The notes: generated by a model from the letters alone, not told the origin. A stretch of DNA of 64,000 nt from Globisporangium splendens (GCA_006386115.1 VFIW01000064.1:124001-188000); one strand, 5' to 3'; counted from the first letter of the stretch, positions 32,809 through 44,800 are shown. Made by a program: numbers and translations.

Positions 32809-35598
32809 ATGTTGCCCCGCCGCCAGAACTCGGGCAAGCGCGCGCTCGCGGCGCACTCGCAGCGCGTGACCGTCAAGAAGGCGCTGCTCGGGGCACTCGC
32901 CGCCGTCTTCCTGCTCTGCGTCTACTTCAACTACCGCTTCGTGTCCACTAGCTCCGTCGCCGCGAACGACAAGCGCAAGTCCGTGGCTGCTGCAAAGGGC
33001 GGCGCGCTCTCTGCCCAGTTGGGCTTCGAGACGCGCAAGGTGCAGCAGCTCGTGTTCACGTCCGGATGCTCGGACCTCGACTATATCCACGGCGAGGTGC
33101 TCGCGTACACGGCGCGCAGCACGGGGTACGACGGCAATGTGACGCACCTGATGTACGGCTGCACGGACGCGGCATTCCGCGCGCTTGTCGCCAAGAAGAA
33201 CCCCGTGTACGGCGTCCAGTCGGTCGCATTCCCCGCGGTGAAAGAAGCCACGTATTTGTTTGGCGAAGGTCAGCTGACGACGACGGTGCACCCGCAGGTG
33301 GTCCAGGAATGGCTCGCGCTGGCAGACTTGACGCAAGTGAACGACGACGACTTCATCATGATCGTGGACAGCGACGCGGTCTTCACCAAGAAAATCGATA
33401 TCTGGACACTTTCCCGCGAAGTCGAAGACGTGAAGGACCCGAAGTGGTTTGGCCAGGATGCCGCGTGGTACTGGCCAGGCAGGTTCCCATTGAAAGGCGA
33501 CGTGCTGGAGACCATAGTGCCGTCGAACTCACGTACGAAGCGCATCCAAGACTGGCGCGAATATGCAGTGACGGCGCCGTTTGTTGTGGAACTTGGCGTG
33601 TTAAAGAAAGTGCTGCCGGACGTCGTCGAGTACTGGCCGAAACTAGCGACTGAGAAGCGCCATCTCGCGTTCCCATTGGCGGCCGGACACCATAGGATCC
33701 CATTCGGCGTGTCCGGCATCCTCAGCGTGCACCACTACCCGTCTCGGTATGAAAACTGGGACTTTGTCGACGACGTCAAGTTCAACCCTTGCAACGAGTC
33801 TGCGACAGGCAAGAACATCGAACTGACATCGTATCCGATCACGATGCGCGCGCAGAACTTCACGCTGCCGACGTGGATCGACGGTCGCGACTGGAACTTT
33901 TTCGACACCCATGTGCCTCTGGACATTCTGAGTTGCGACGCGTGGCTTTTCAATGAGCCCACTGGGTATTTGTGGTATCTCGCGTCCCATACGAACGGGT
34001 ACGAGCGCGTGCCGACGATCCTGCGCCGTCGCCACACGATGAGTGTGTGTCTCGTGCTGCAGGCGTACAACCGCGCGATCGTCGACTACAAGAAACAGTC
34101 GTGCCCGTTTGGGTACAATACGAACAAGAAGGTGCCGATGGTGCTCCACGGCGAGACATGGGCGACGGCCGTGGCGCTGGCGCCGCAGACAGTCGTGAAG
34201 CGTGAACCGGTCGTGCAGTTTGGTGATTACAAGAAGAAGACGACTACGCCACAGCCAAAGCCTGGTCAAGCTGACAGTGACGATGTCCACTTCGTGTTCT
34301 CGACGACGTGTGAACCATACCAAGACTGGCAGAGTCAGGTGCTCGCGAACTCGTTTGAGCGCGTAAAGCAGCGAGGAAGCCTGACGCGCATCATCAGTGG
34401 CTGCAAGACCGACGAGGATCTGAAAACGGTGCTCGCGCGCAGTAAGGCGACGACACCGTTTATGCGCGTGCACGTGACAAAGGATTTCTCGGACCGTCCA
34501 GTGCCGGAAACCATGAAGCTCCAGGACGACTATGCGCCGTACAACAAACCGTTTGGCATCCGCGATTGGCTTCGCACTGCGAATCCGCCTGTGACCGAGT
34601 CGATTGTCGTGATCATCGATCCGGATTTCATGTTCTTAAAGCCCTTTGTCGTAAACTCGGGCTTCCGCGTCACAAAGGAAAAAGACGTGGACTCGGAGAA
34701 TTACAAGGAGCACTCCGAGGTCATCGAAGGGCTGCGGCAGTACAAGCCGTTCTTTGTGTACGAAGGCAAGCGCGATATTGCGAGCGTCACTGATCGTGTG
34801 GCGAACGGTGTCGCGATTGCGCAGCGGTGGTCGAGTTACCTTGGTGCGGTTGGGTTTGACGATCCAAATGGCACCAATTTGAAGGTCTGCCCAGACTGCC
34901 GCACGACGAAAGAAGAGGCATTGGAGTACTACTCGGTCGGTCCGCCGTACGCACTGACACGCCACGACCTGAACCTGTTTGTCGATGACTACTGCAACAT
35001 GACGATCGGGAAACGCGAGCTGCATCGCGATTCCTGGATGGCCGAGATGTTTGGATACGTTCTCGCGTCGTCGCGCCACAACATCAAGCACACCGTGTTC
35101 GACAATTTGGCGCTTGCCGGAAAAGAAGACGAGTACTGGTCGTTTATTGACTTGATCAAGGGAAACCCGTGTGAAGACCCCGTGAAGCCAATGATCCCGG
35201 CTGAAGTGCCAACGATGATGCACAGTTGCCACACGTACAAGGGAAAGGATGACAAGAACCACGAGTGGCTGTACTACAAGCAGTACATGCCAACGGACCT
35301 GTTTGCCTGCGATGCGTGGATGCTCGCTGTGCCGCCCCCGAGCGTCTGGACGGTGGCGAAGGCCAGTCGCGACAAGAAGCAAATGCAGCACGCCTATGGT
35401 TTGTGCACTACGGTGAAGATCGTGAACCAGGCGCTGTATGACCACAAGAAACGAGTTTGCGTGGACGGATTCAACGAGAACCGCAAGCTGCGCCTGGTGG
35501 ACCCGCGTCCAGCCGATGAGCTGCGCGTCGGCCGCGTGAGCGAAAAGTGGGAGAACGCAGCACAAGAGGTCTCGCCGAAGAAACAGAGCTTCAACTAG
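32809..35598 (+). CDS. Type II membrane glycosyltransferase with two tandem HPAT/SGT-like domains
   Basis: 929 residues, single exon. A short basic cytosolic tail, then one transmembrane anchor (about 25-41), then a lumenal part: the layout of a Golgi enzyme. Two homologous catalytic modules follow. Each starts with a 'VFTSGC/VFSTTC' strand and carries an acidic metal-binding triad, DSD near residue 187 ('MIVDSDAVF') and DPD near 604 ('VIIDPDFMF'). Each ends with a 'CDAWLF/CDAWML' segment. Both modules resemble plant and algal hydroxyproline O-arabinosyl- and peptidyl-serine galactosyltransferases, which modify extensin-like secreted proteins. I infer sugar transfer onto cell-wall or surface glycoproteins. 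Several N-glycosylation sites are present. The ATG at 32809 is followed by no competing start. Confidence 0.8.
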   Translation: MLPRRQNSGKRALAAHSQRVTVKKALLGALAAVFLLCVYFNYRFVSTSSVAANDKRKSVAAAKGGALSAQLGFETRKVQQLVFTSGCSDLDYIHGEVLAYTARSTGYDGNVTHLMYGCTDAAFRALVAKKNPVYGVQSVAFPAVKEATYLFGEGQLTTTVHPQVVQEWLALADLTQVNDDDFIMIVDSDAVFTKKIDIWTLSREVEDVKDPKWFGQDAAWYWPGRFPLKGDVLETIVPSNSRTKRIQDWREYAVTAPFVVELGVLKKVLPDVVEYWPKLATEKRHLAFPLAAGHHRIPFGVSGILSVHHYPSRYENWDFVDDVKFNPCNESATGKNIELTSYPITMRAQNFTLPTWIDGRDWNFFDTHVPLDILSCDAWLFNEPTGYLWYLASHTNGYERVPTILRRRHTMSVCLVLQAYNRAIVDYKKQSCPFGYNTNKKVPMVLHGETWATAVALAPQTVVKREPVVQFGDYKKKTTTPQPKPGQADSDDVHFVFSTTCEPYQDWQSQVLANSFERVKQRGSLTRIISGCKTDEDLKTVLARSKATTPFMRVHVTKDFSDRPVPETMKLQDDYAPYNKPFGIRDWLRTANPPVTESIVVIIDPDFMFLKPFVVNSGFRVTKEKDVDSENYKEHSEVIEGLRQYKPFFVYEGKRDIASVTDRVANGVAIAQRWSSYLGAVGFDDPNGTNLKVCPDCRTTKEEALEYYSVGPPYALTRHDLNLFVDDYCNMTIGKRELHRDSWMAEMFGYVLASSRHNIKHTVFDNLALAGKEDEYWSFIDLIKGNPCEDPVKPMIPAEVPTMMHSCHTYKGKDDKNHEWLYYKQYMPTDLFACDAWMLAVPPPSVWTVAKASRDKKQMQHAYGLCTTVKIVNQALYDHKKRVCVDGFNENRKLRLVDPRPADELRVGRVSEKWENAAQEVSPKKQSFN

Positions 35599-35784
35599 TA
35601 CGAGAGAAAGCAGTAACTCGATAGGAAAAGTAAGTAGCGCCTCATCCAGTATCTGTGCGTGAAATGCATGCAAAAGCGTCGCTCAATAGATTGAAGTTCA
35701 TGCGATTCTAACGCGTCTGAGGCTTCGTCTTCGCCAGTTTGCTGTTGTCCGTCAGCAGTTTCAATGCGGTCATCTGGACAATGC

Positions 35785-36495
35785 GCATCTCTGCCGGACT
35801 AGATTCTCAGAGCCAGCAACCTCAGCATATGACAATTTCACAGCATACAGTCCCAACATGCTGAGCTTCTCTCTCTCGCAGTCCCGTCCTCCATCCATAC
35901 CACCCTACCGCCAAGCACGAGGCTGCCAGGAAATAGTTCCTTCGAGGAGCCCACTTCCAGACTTGCTAGCTCAAGTACACAGCCACACACCAGTCGTTTC
36001 AAGAACCTCAAGACCATGGCTCGCTTCACGATCGTCTACTTGGCACTCATTGCCCTCGCGTCATCAGCCAACGTCGTAGCCGCTGAGTCATCGGCATTCA
36101 GCTTGTTCAACTCGGTCAAGAACGCCACGAGCGGTGCGGTTGTCTCGGCCAAGGCGAGTGCGTCCAGCGCCGTGTCGGACGCTGCCGCCTCGGCGAAGAA
36201 CGCGACGAAGGACGCCGTGAGCGACGCCAAGGACTCGACTCTGGAGGCTGTCAAGTCCAAGGCCAACGACACGTTCAACAGTTTGCTGAATGGTTCCGAC
36301 AGTGACGACGATAGCAGTGGCAATGCGTCATCGTCGTCGGGTGGTTCTTCTGGTGGTGCGGAGCTGCAGTCGTCCAATGGCACGCGGTCCAAGACGCTGC
36401 CAACTGCGTCCTCGGCAACGTCCCAGTTCGGCGCTCAAGTGTCGATCACGGTTGCCGCCATTACGGTCACTGTGGCTGGGTTCACTATGTGCTAG
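35785..36495 (+). repeat. Duplicated block containing LEA-like gene copy 2 and its 5' flank
   Basis: From gcatctctgccgg at 35785 to the stop of the LEA-like gene at 36495, the sequence aligns in the same orientation with 47795-48510. About 230 bp of upstream DNA are included, such as actagattctcagagcca. The flanks match closely with scattered substitutions and small indels. Copy 1 at 23.2 kb shares only about the last 90 bp of this flank. Confidence 0.85.
36016..36495 (+). CDS. GPI-anchored LEA-like Ser/Ala-rich secreted protein, copy 2
   Basis: 159 residues from the ATG at 36016. Same plan as copy 1: signal peptide, five 11-residue helical units, Gly/Ser spacer and a hydrophobic GPI-type tail. 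It is the most diverged of the three. Differences include 'ALIALASS' in the signal peptide, V for N in the first unit (VVSAK), 'EAVKSK' for 'ETAKSK', and a spacer shortened by one residue. All units and the N-glycosylation sites are kept, which argues for selection on the protein. It is convergent with EFL1, whose stop codon lies about 140 bp downstream. Same inferred surface role and the same uncertainty as copy 1. Confidence 0.75.
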   Translation: MARFTIVYLALIALASSANVVAAESSAFSLFNSVKNATSGAVVSAKASASSAVSDAAASAKNATKDAVSDAKDSTLEAVKSKANDTFNSLLNGSDSDDDSSGNASSSSGGSSGGAELQSSNGTRSKTLPTASSATSQFGAQVSITVAAITVTVAGFTMC

Positions 36496-36637
36496 ACAGT
36501 TCTGTTTTGTTCCAGTAGTACCAAGGGGGTTGTACATGCTTGTGAGTAGATCAATTTTACCACTGAGACGTTGTTTTTGCTTGTTTTCCTTCTCTATTCC
36601 ATGCGTTTGGTCAAAGTTGTCTTTGCCTACAGCTCAT

Positions 36638-39600
36638 CTATCGCTTCTTGCCCAGTGTGCGCTGTTTCTCGGCGTGCACTACGATCTTCTCGTCGCGCGC
36701 GAGCCCCTTGCGCTTGCGGACCGCTTCGATGTATTTGCGCACGTAGTTGTGCTCGTTGATGCGCTCACCAAAGTCCTCGCGCTCTTCCTCGGTCTGCGGC
36801 TGGAAGAACGGATCCAGCTCCATGACGCTCCAGTGCGAGAAGATCAGCTGCGGGTTGCTCGCAGCGCCTGACGTCTGGATGAGCAGATCCGTCGCGAACC
36901 CAAAGCTCTCGATGACGGGCAAAAACGCCTTCACCGTGAACAGCGCGCTGCCGTCCGACAACTCCTCCGAGTAGATGTCGCCTCGGCGCTTCGAGATCAC
37001 GCTGTAGAGCTTGCCCAGTTGCTCGGCGAGACACTGGACCGTGCAGTCGTAGATCGCTTCCACGAGCCGAACCGGTTGCTTCACGAACGCAATGCGGCAC
37101 AAAGTGCGCATCGTCGAGATGATCTGGCCGCTCAGTGGTCCAAAGCGGCTCTCGTTCTCCTCTTTTTCCTTTTCAGCAGCAGCCTCGTCGCTCTCTTTCT
37201 TCTCGTTGAACACCACGTCCTCGACCACAAACGCGACGCCCCACACCGGTTCGTCGCAGAGTGGACCTGCCGACGACGCCATCTGGAAGCCCGTGATGAT
37301 GCTGTTCTCCAACTTGCTCAGTGTTTCGCGCTGCGTTTGCGCTTCCACTCCATCACTTGCTGCGTCTTCTGACTGGACACCAACTGCTGGTGCCGAAGAT
37401 GAGAAGATGCTGGATGCGCTCTGGTAGTTTCGGAGGTTGCTGATCAGCAGATTTGGGCCAACGCGACGAGGTCCGCAGCTCCAGATGCGCTCGAGCGGGA
37501 GCTCCTTCCAGAACGCGTCCTCGTTCGCACGCAAACACGCCTCCAGCTGCTTCTTGAACTCGTCCGATTCCTTTTCGGATCCTTCGGTCTCAACAGCACC
37601 AGCCGATGCGTCCTCTCCATCCAGTTCCTCGCTCGCGTTCTTCTTCGAGATCGCAAGACGGCGAATCACATCCGCATTCTCCTCCAGCAGCTTCGCGGCG
37701 TCCACGGGAAGCGGCACGGCGCGCACCTTGAGCGTCAGACTGCCGTCTGGAGTGGTTCCGGACGCAACGCGAGCGTCTGCTGCAGGCTCTGGAGACGACG
37801 CACCGCTTGGTTGACTCTGTGTATCCTTCTCGTCTTCCTCTTTACTAGCGACAGGCGTGGCGGAAGCGAGCAGATCCTTAAAGACCACCGTCTCCTGGTA
37901 CGGAGACGTCGTGCCGTACGTGATGCTCTCGCGGAAGCCCACCAAAGGCTCTGACACGCGCACCGCGACCTTGGCGAAGCGCTCCTTCAAGTCCTTGATG
38001 CAGCGCTCCAAGTGCAGCTCCCCAAGCGCGACGATCACGTGTTCACCCGTTTCTTGCACCTGCACTTCGACGGTCGGATCGGAACGATACAATCGCTGGA
38101 GCCCAGCTTCCAACGCAGCAAAGTTGCGCGGATCCTCGGGCTCCACGGCGACGCGAACGATCGGCTTGGCTTGGTACGGCATCTTGGTCAGCGACGGACA
38201 CGCGAGCGTCGAGGATAACGTCGCCGTCTTCAGCACATGCTCATGGAGACCCACGATGCCGACAATGTTACCTGCTGGCACCACGTCCAGCGCATGCAGC
38301 TCTCGTCCCATCATCATGTACGGACGGATAACGCCACTGGGGACTCGCGTCACGTGCTTCACGCCATCGACATCGTTTTCGTCGGCCGTGAGATCCCCGT
38401 AGTAGCCTTGGAACTTTGGATCGAGCACGTAGATTGGCTGCCCAGCCTTGAGCACACCAGAGTACACGCGTCCAACGCCCACGTAGATTTCCTCGTTTGG
38501 CGATAGCCCCGCGCGATGGTAATCGGACAAGACGTTCGCCTCCACAGAGATCATCTTGCAGATGTACACGACTGCAGGCGCATCCTCATTCGTGTGGCAC
38601 GCTTGTAGCGACCGGAACACGGCGGCATGGCGCTGTGCGTTTTCGAGATGGTCGAGCGAGATCGCGCACAGCTTTTCCGCGCGCTTGGCCTGCGCCGCGA
38701 CTGGACTCGGGAGTGCGCGCGTGACCATCTTCAGCACCGCGGTCGAGAGCGGCAGCCACTTGCGCATCACGGCTTGGATGGTGTTTCTGCGGTCGTGCTG
38801 CTTGAGATCACGGTCCGAAATGAGTTTGCCGACGCGGAGTTGGCGCATCAGCTTGCGCAGTTCATCGACATCGGCGTCCGAGTTCACGGGTTTGGAGAGC
38901 GTCTTGTACGTTGTCCAAATGGGGTCGAGCACGAACGAGCAAAACATCGTCTGACTGTTGGACGTCGGCGCCTTCGTCACGATCTTCTTCAGCTTGGCGT
39001 TGTAGTAGTAGTCACCCCAGAGCGCCTGGCGCACCGCGCGGAACGGGAGCTCCAGTTTGGCCGCATAGAGGTGCGCGAAGAACCCAATGTTGAACGCCCA
39101 ACCGTCCACTGCACTCGCAAAGAGCACGTTGCCGTTGGATGGAGAGAACAGAAGCTCCTTCTCCATCTCCTCCGTCTCGTTCGTGATCGCTTCGTCGTCC
39201 TGCACCTTTTCTTCCGTTTGTTTCTCATCGTCGGCGTCGGGATCTTCTTCTGTCTCTCGCTCGTGTCGCTCCAGGACGTCGGCGCGGATGAGTGAACTGA
39301 GCACCGCGTTCGCGTGCTCGAGGATCCGGTTCAGCCGTTGGTACGCCTCGTAGGGTGAGTACTGCAGCTCGAAGATCAAACGATCCATCTTGTTGATCAC
39401 GAGACACGGGCGGATGCCTTCCTGCCACGCCTGGCGGATCACGGCGTGGGTCTGCGCGCACACGCCCTCGACGGCGTCGATCAGCACAAGCGCGCCGTCG
39501 CACAGGCGCACGGCCGTGGACACGTCAAACGAGAAGTCCACGTGGCCGGGCGAGTCCACCAAGTTGATCAGGTACGGCGCGTCGTCTTCCGGAGTCGCCG

Positions 39601-39997
39601 GTTCCGTTGCTGCGACGGCGGCATTGCGCTCGTTCTGGTACACGAGCGAGATCGCGCTCGACTTCATCGTGATGCCGCGGATCTGCTCCTCCTCCGTGTT
39701 GTCCAAGAAGCGGATCTACATCCATAGAATGCATTATAAGCACCATAAAACTCCAACATACATACCCACGTGTGTGCATGGGTACAAGCAGAGACGTACT
39801 TTGCCGGCGAGCTTCTCGGAGATGATGCCATTCGCGGACACGAGGCTGTCGGAGAGCGTGGTCTTCCCGTGGTCGACGTGCGCCAGGATGCAGATGTTGC
39901 GGATGCGCTGCGTCGCGTGCTGCAGGCCGCTGAGCGTCTCGGGCGTCACGCGCAGCGCGGGCGTCTTCATGGCCGTGGGCTTCGACGTCGCAGCCAT
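36638..39997 (-). CDS. EFL1: EFL1/RIA1, ribosome-maturation GTPase, two exons
   Basis: 1091 residues. Exon 1 is 39997-39800, exon 2 is 39715-36638, and the intron is 84 nt. It is an EF-2-like translational GTPase: G1 AHVDHGKT (39-47), G3 DSPGHVDF (120-127), G4 NKMD (174-177), followed by the EF-2 domain order. A long acidic insertion in the G domain ('[14 protein letters not shown]') and another Ser/Glu-rich insertion in domain IV separate it from EF-2. The diphthamide loop of EF-2 is not seen. Length matches yeast RIA1 and human EFL1 (about 1110-1120). EFL1 with SBDS evicts eIF6/TIF6 from pre-60S subunits in the cytoplasm. NHP2 and the RluA-like gene in this window also serve RNA or ribosome maturation. 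Confidence 0.92.
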
Positions 39998-40775
39998 CGG
40001 TCTTGCGTTACTATGATGGGCTTTGGTATTTTGGTATTTTGGGAGAACACGACCCGTGTCGACCCAGTGTGTCGTGAGCGTGTTTTGGATTGAAAGACGT
40101 TTGACAACGCGCATCGACCCGTTCCAACACCATTGAGACCCTTCATAATGGATTTAGGTAAAGTTTGTATTTGCAACGGTAAATTACCACATTTGTGCGA
40201 TTTATAACCGGATAAACGAGCATTGATGGATAACGTGTGTATGGTACGAGAGCGTCCAGCAGAGTGATGACGGCACTGACGACCAGAGAAACCAACTTGA
40301 CTGAACTGAAACCACCCTCTCTCTGCCCATCCCCTACCCTCTACGGGATGGGTGTCATAAATTGTTTCGTGTGTGCCACAGCCTCCGTTTCGTAAATAGC
40401 GATGCACAATCACTAACGTAGTCTTTTTGAGGGTGCTTCTGGCTGTTCACTGCACGCATTCACCCAACAGCAACGCGTGACGTCACCTGACGAGTCTCCG
40501 TTTTTTATTTCCCGAGCTCGCTTAGCAACGCTTTCCGCCGCGAGTCTCACGCAGTTAAGCAATGCGAAAGGCGCTCGCTCATCATGGCGTGGTGTCCGCA
40601 CGAACATACTTGAACTCCTTGGAAGGAGGAGCCCAATGCATGTCGGAGACCAATCGCGATTCAATCCCCATCCCATGAGCTCAATTGGCATGTCGGAAAG
40701 CGACAATTTGCTCGCTTACCTATTGTACTCTGCAGCTTTACTGGTGGAAGGATGGTATATTTTTGTTTCTGTGAT
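39998..40775. other. Intergenic, upstream of EFL1
   Basis: About 780 bp without a credible ORF. An 8-bp stem with an 11-nt loop (cccatccc / gggatggg) lies at 40326-40352. It holds the EFL1 promoter and the 3' end of the bZIP gene. Confidence 0.4.
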
Positions 40776-41816
40776 TTACGATAAGAGGTATTGCACGTCG
40801 AGTCGCGAGCGGGGTGAGTCCGACGAGACCGGGTCCGAGTGCGCGGGGCGGATCGCCAAGTCGTCCAGAGGCGGATGGTCAGCAGGCTTCACGAGCTGCA
40901 GCACGTCCGAGTAGTTGCCGATGACGGCGTGGAGCCCGCCGATAAAGTCAATGTCCACGTTGTACTTGACGACGCGGCACTCTTCCGAAAAGTAGAAGGT
41001 ATCGCGCAGCGAGTACACGATTTCTTGTCCAATGAGTCGATTCCGGAGCTGCTCGTTGTTGGCGACGTGCGGGAACAAATACTGAATCGTTTGCTCCGAC
41101 ACGCGCACGCGCAGCCGGCCTTGAGTGCGCACAGCTGGTGTCTCTGCTGCGTCGACAGCCTCGATAACGTCCACTTCAAACACCAGTGACGAATGCCACA
41201 GCGCGAAGGCTTCCCATCCATTCAGCAGGGGCTGCGGACCGAAAGCAGACCGGCCACACCAGTCAAACACTTCGACCTGAGGGTCCATGACCGAGTTCAT
41301 GAACTCACGCTGCGCTTCAGGGGTGAGCTCATTGGTCAGCGTCAATGCTCTCTTCTTCAACACGGACTCCGATGCGTTTGGTGCGGGTTCCGAGACCATA
41401 CCATGACGGAACACGTTGCAGTACTCGTTAATAATCTTGGTGAGAGAGCCCGCAGGGGAGCTGCGCGTGGCGAAAACCTGCTCGCGACGTAGATCGCGGA
41501 GCATCTGCAGGTCCTGGAGCTCAAACCTGAGCGCTCGCACGGTGGCTTCAAGGTTCTCGGCGTACATTTTCTGCCGCTGCCGACAGAGGCGACTGCGCTC
41601 GGTTGAGAGTTTCTTGGTCTTGGATGCCTGGCGCGTTTGCTGGTGCTTGGCTTTCTTCTTGATCGTGGCGAGCTCCATCTCAATGTCGCTGTCGCCGCTT
41701 GTGCTCTCAATTAGCGCGAGGATGCTTCGACCTCTCGGCGGTGCATGTGGCTTCACGAGCCCGAGACTCGGTTGCGGTTTCCTGGGGTTGCTTGCGATGC
41801 GCGCCACCTCGAACAT
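40776..41816 (-). CDS. bZIP regulator with NTF2-like C-terminal domain, atypical basic region (bZIP-1)
   Basis: 346 residues from the ATG at 41816; an upstream frame to 42227 is open but looks non-coding. The basic region is at about 66-84 ('KTKKLSTERSRLCRQRQK') and the leucine zipper at about 88-110. In the bZIP pattern N-x7-R the invariant Asn is replaced by Ser (S71, codon 41606-41604); C78-R79 are kept. A conserved ~130-residue domain follows ('GWEAFALWHSSLVFEVDV', 'TIQYLFPHVANNEQL', 'TFYFSEECRV'), shared with the three bZIPs at 57-64 kb and resembling an NTF2/SnoaL-like fold (inference). The protein ends 'LDVQYLLS', the family tail. A likely nuclear regulator with altered DNA recognition. 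Confidence 0.8.
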   Translation of the reverse strand: MFEVARIASNPRKPQPSLGLVKPHAPPRGRSILALIESTSGDSDIEMELATIKKKAKHQQTRQASKTKKLSTERSRLCRQRQKMYAENLEATVRALRFELQDLQMLRDLRREQVFATRSSPAGSLTKIINEYCNVFRHGMVSEPAPNASESVLKKRALTLTNELTPEAQREFMNSVMDPQVEVFDWCGRSAFGPQPLLNGWEAFALWHSSLVFEVDVIEAVDAAETPAVRTQGRLRVRVSEQTIQYLFPHVANNEQLRNRLIGQEIVYSLRDTFYFSEECRVVKYNVDIDFIGGLHAVIGNYSDVLQLVKPADHPPLDDLAIRPAHSDPVSSDSPRSRLDVQYLLS

Positions 41817-44800
41817 GGTCTCCCAAAGTGATGGTGGTTCTTTTCCTTCGTGGACAGTACGTAAGGTGGATGAAACAAATCTGGGGGAGTGTGAGCAACA
41901 CGCGTGTTCTTTCGAGGCGGGCGAGCGGATGAGTGATTCCAAGCGATCACGTGCGACACGAAGGGCTCTGCGGCAGAGCAACAAATCCGAAGTGAGCAGC
42001 GCTCTGAGCAAGAGCGACAGGCGGACGAGCAACACACGCTGTCGAGAGAGGGAGGAGAGACTCTTGGGTTCCTGGGGACGACGAAATCGCGTGGTGGTGA
42101 CGCAGGTAGGTGCACAAAAGCAGCAGAGGACCAGGATCTGCCATTCGGGAGGCAGGCATCCAACTGGCTGGCGTCGGTGTCGCGCAGTGGCGTGATTCCC
42201 ACCATCTACTCTCAGCAGAATGCGCATACTATAAAGGTCTCGTTTGCACTGTGCAGTGCATATTACCTATTATAAACAGGTCGAGGTGATCTTTGCTGCG
42301 AAAGCCAGGAGTTTTTGCAGTCTCCACGCTCTATAAACCGATACGAGAGTGCCTTTTCTCGTGTACGCAAAGCAGCAACAGCGTCTGATTGCATCGGGAA
42401 ACCAGTTTCCGCAGCAAACGCCAATTGCGTCCGTCATAGCGAGCTGAAGTCACAGCAAATCACCGATGCACGAGTATAAAGTTCCCCAAATCTAGTAATC
42501 ACGAGGTTTCGGAGGTCGGTTTCAGGTTGAAAACTCGTCAGGTTGCAGACTGCAACTTGCAGAACCTTTCGACATATTTGCCGACTCAAGCTTCATTTAT
42601 GTGATTATAGAGCATCTTTTGAAGCTTGCCATCTGCAAAACCAGGCGAACTAATTTGCTGTCGCATTGTTGTTTTGATGGCATACTCCTCCAACAACATT
42701 CTCGCACTTGGACTCCTCCCACTGCGACTTTGGCCAAGCAAAAATCGCACAGGTTGGCATTCGTTTTCTTTTGCGATGCATCGCAACTTTTGTCAACAGA
42801 CAGACTCTAATATTTCCAATCGCCAGTTTGTAATACTGCGCAGAGACAGAGAGCATGCCAGCAGCGACTTCAAATTCATTTGCGCTCGTCGGCACACAAG
42901 CACGATGAGAAGCTTTGTGCTGTTGAACACGGGCCGCACGCTCAGTGAGCGCGAGTTGGTCAGTCTCTGTTCTTGCCTCAACAAAGACACGTCTCAAATA
43001 GCGGAAAAGAATGTGTGTGTGTGTGTGTGTGTGGCAAAGTTAATTGCAGCAGTAAAAGGGGCACCGTTAGCTCACCACACACATGATGCCAGGGAGGGTG
43101 CATTGGTCCACAATCGTCTGTTCCTCGGCTCGTCAACTTGTTTCCCCCATCACCAGCCCTCTGCATTTAGGACATTTAGGGCAAAAATCCCTATTTGGAG
43201 CACTTCATTTTCAAAACAGATCAGAAAAAGAATAATGAAGATCGAAATATACGGCATCGACAAAGAGTCTGCTGACATTCGTCGCGAGTATCAAACTTCA
43301 AGACATGCCAACGAGTAAGATTACAGGGGGGTGGGAAACAACAGGCTACAGCTTTTCAAAACTCAACGAGAGCGGAGTCGGACTTTTTCTAGTGTCGGGT
43401 ACGAAAACGACGAGTTTCGAAAAATCGTGACTGGCTTCAGCTTGGACGGGATCTAGCAACACGGCGAGCTTCGGCAAATCCGTGAGCATTGATCATTCGT
43501 CAACAGATGTGAATTTGCATGTGACACCTGCTTCTGCTGAGTTTGCTCTACAAACTTCAATGTTCAAATTATCCCTATTTCCCTAAATAGATCCGAAATT
43601 TCTCTCTATGTCAGCCATTTAAGAGAGTTCTCCCAAACTCCCTAACGTGAAATATCAATGAGCTCTCAGCTGTGCGCATCATGTGTGTGGTGAGCGGCCA
43701 GAAGCTAGAGGACTCCACTGATTACAGCAGTAAACAGGCTCCATTATGGAGCCCCGCTGCACAGACTTGGCTCTCTGTGACATCACCCATACAAGCATAT
43801 TGCATAACTCACAACTACGCTCGTGACACGATGCAAGGACAACAGTGACGCCCATTTGAATTGCACAACTCACGATGTCCGCCATGCCACTGACAAGCAA
43901 GATCCGACTCGATCTTGTCTACAACACGCTTCGGTTGCTTTCTCAACGATCTGCTTCCGCTGCCCATCGTTCAGGATGGTCTGCGTGGACCCTGGCATCT
44001 TCGAAAGAGTTGTGTTTTGCCACAGAAGGTCTTGTGCGACATGAGACATGATCATGCGTGGTCAGCTTTTGGACTCCAGGAGGGCTCATATGGAACTTTA
44101 TATGCCTGCCTTGACGCATGCAAGAGGGAGGGAGTGTGATGAAAGTACAGAGAGCCAAGTCTGTAATATGATTTGCCGCACGCCACCTTTTCCGACCCGA
44201 TTGTGAGGTGTGAATCAGCTTGCGCTGCAGATCGTGCAAAGGAAGTCTTCTGTATCTGGGTGCCGACAGTACGGTCCAGGCAAATGGCTGACATCGAGAG
44301 AAATGCCAGATCTATTTAGAAGAAACGAGAGATATTTCCTATTTCGTGTTGCCTCTCACCCCCGTTCAAATCTTGTAATCTTGTGCTTGCTCATTTTGAT
44401 TGAGACGTCTTTGGAGTTTGTCACCCGCGACGAAGGTCAGTAAAGGCTTTGTCGACATGGTCACAAATGACATCGCTTGCTGCATGAAAAGCCACAGCAA
44501 AACTGTCTGCTGTGTTAATTTCCCACACTAAGAAGTTGCCTGCTATTTTTTGGTGTGCATGCAGGTGGCAACAGAGATGTTCGCCAAAAAATCCCTGAAT
44601 GCAGAAGGCTGTTTATTGGCCTGTTCCAAGACTTGTCAGTCCACCGCAAGTGGGAGTGCACAGTCAGTCCAAAATGCAGCAGACGTTGTCTGTCAATCTG
44701 GTTTCACTGAGTTGCTGTGCTTCAACAGGTCGATGACCTCCAACTCAACAACTGAGACGAGCGACTGGTGAATATAAAATGATACAGGTACTTCAAAACA

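Noticed and set aside
41817..42227. N-terminal extension of bZIP-1
   Set aside because: The frame stays open, but the translated sequence is Arg/Cys/Leu-rich and low in acidic residues, unlike a coding region; the ATG at 41816 is the better start.
42626..43318. 230-codon plus-strand frame
   Set aside because: It crosses a TG microsatellite and has no domain or typical codon bias.
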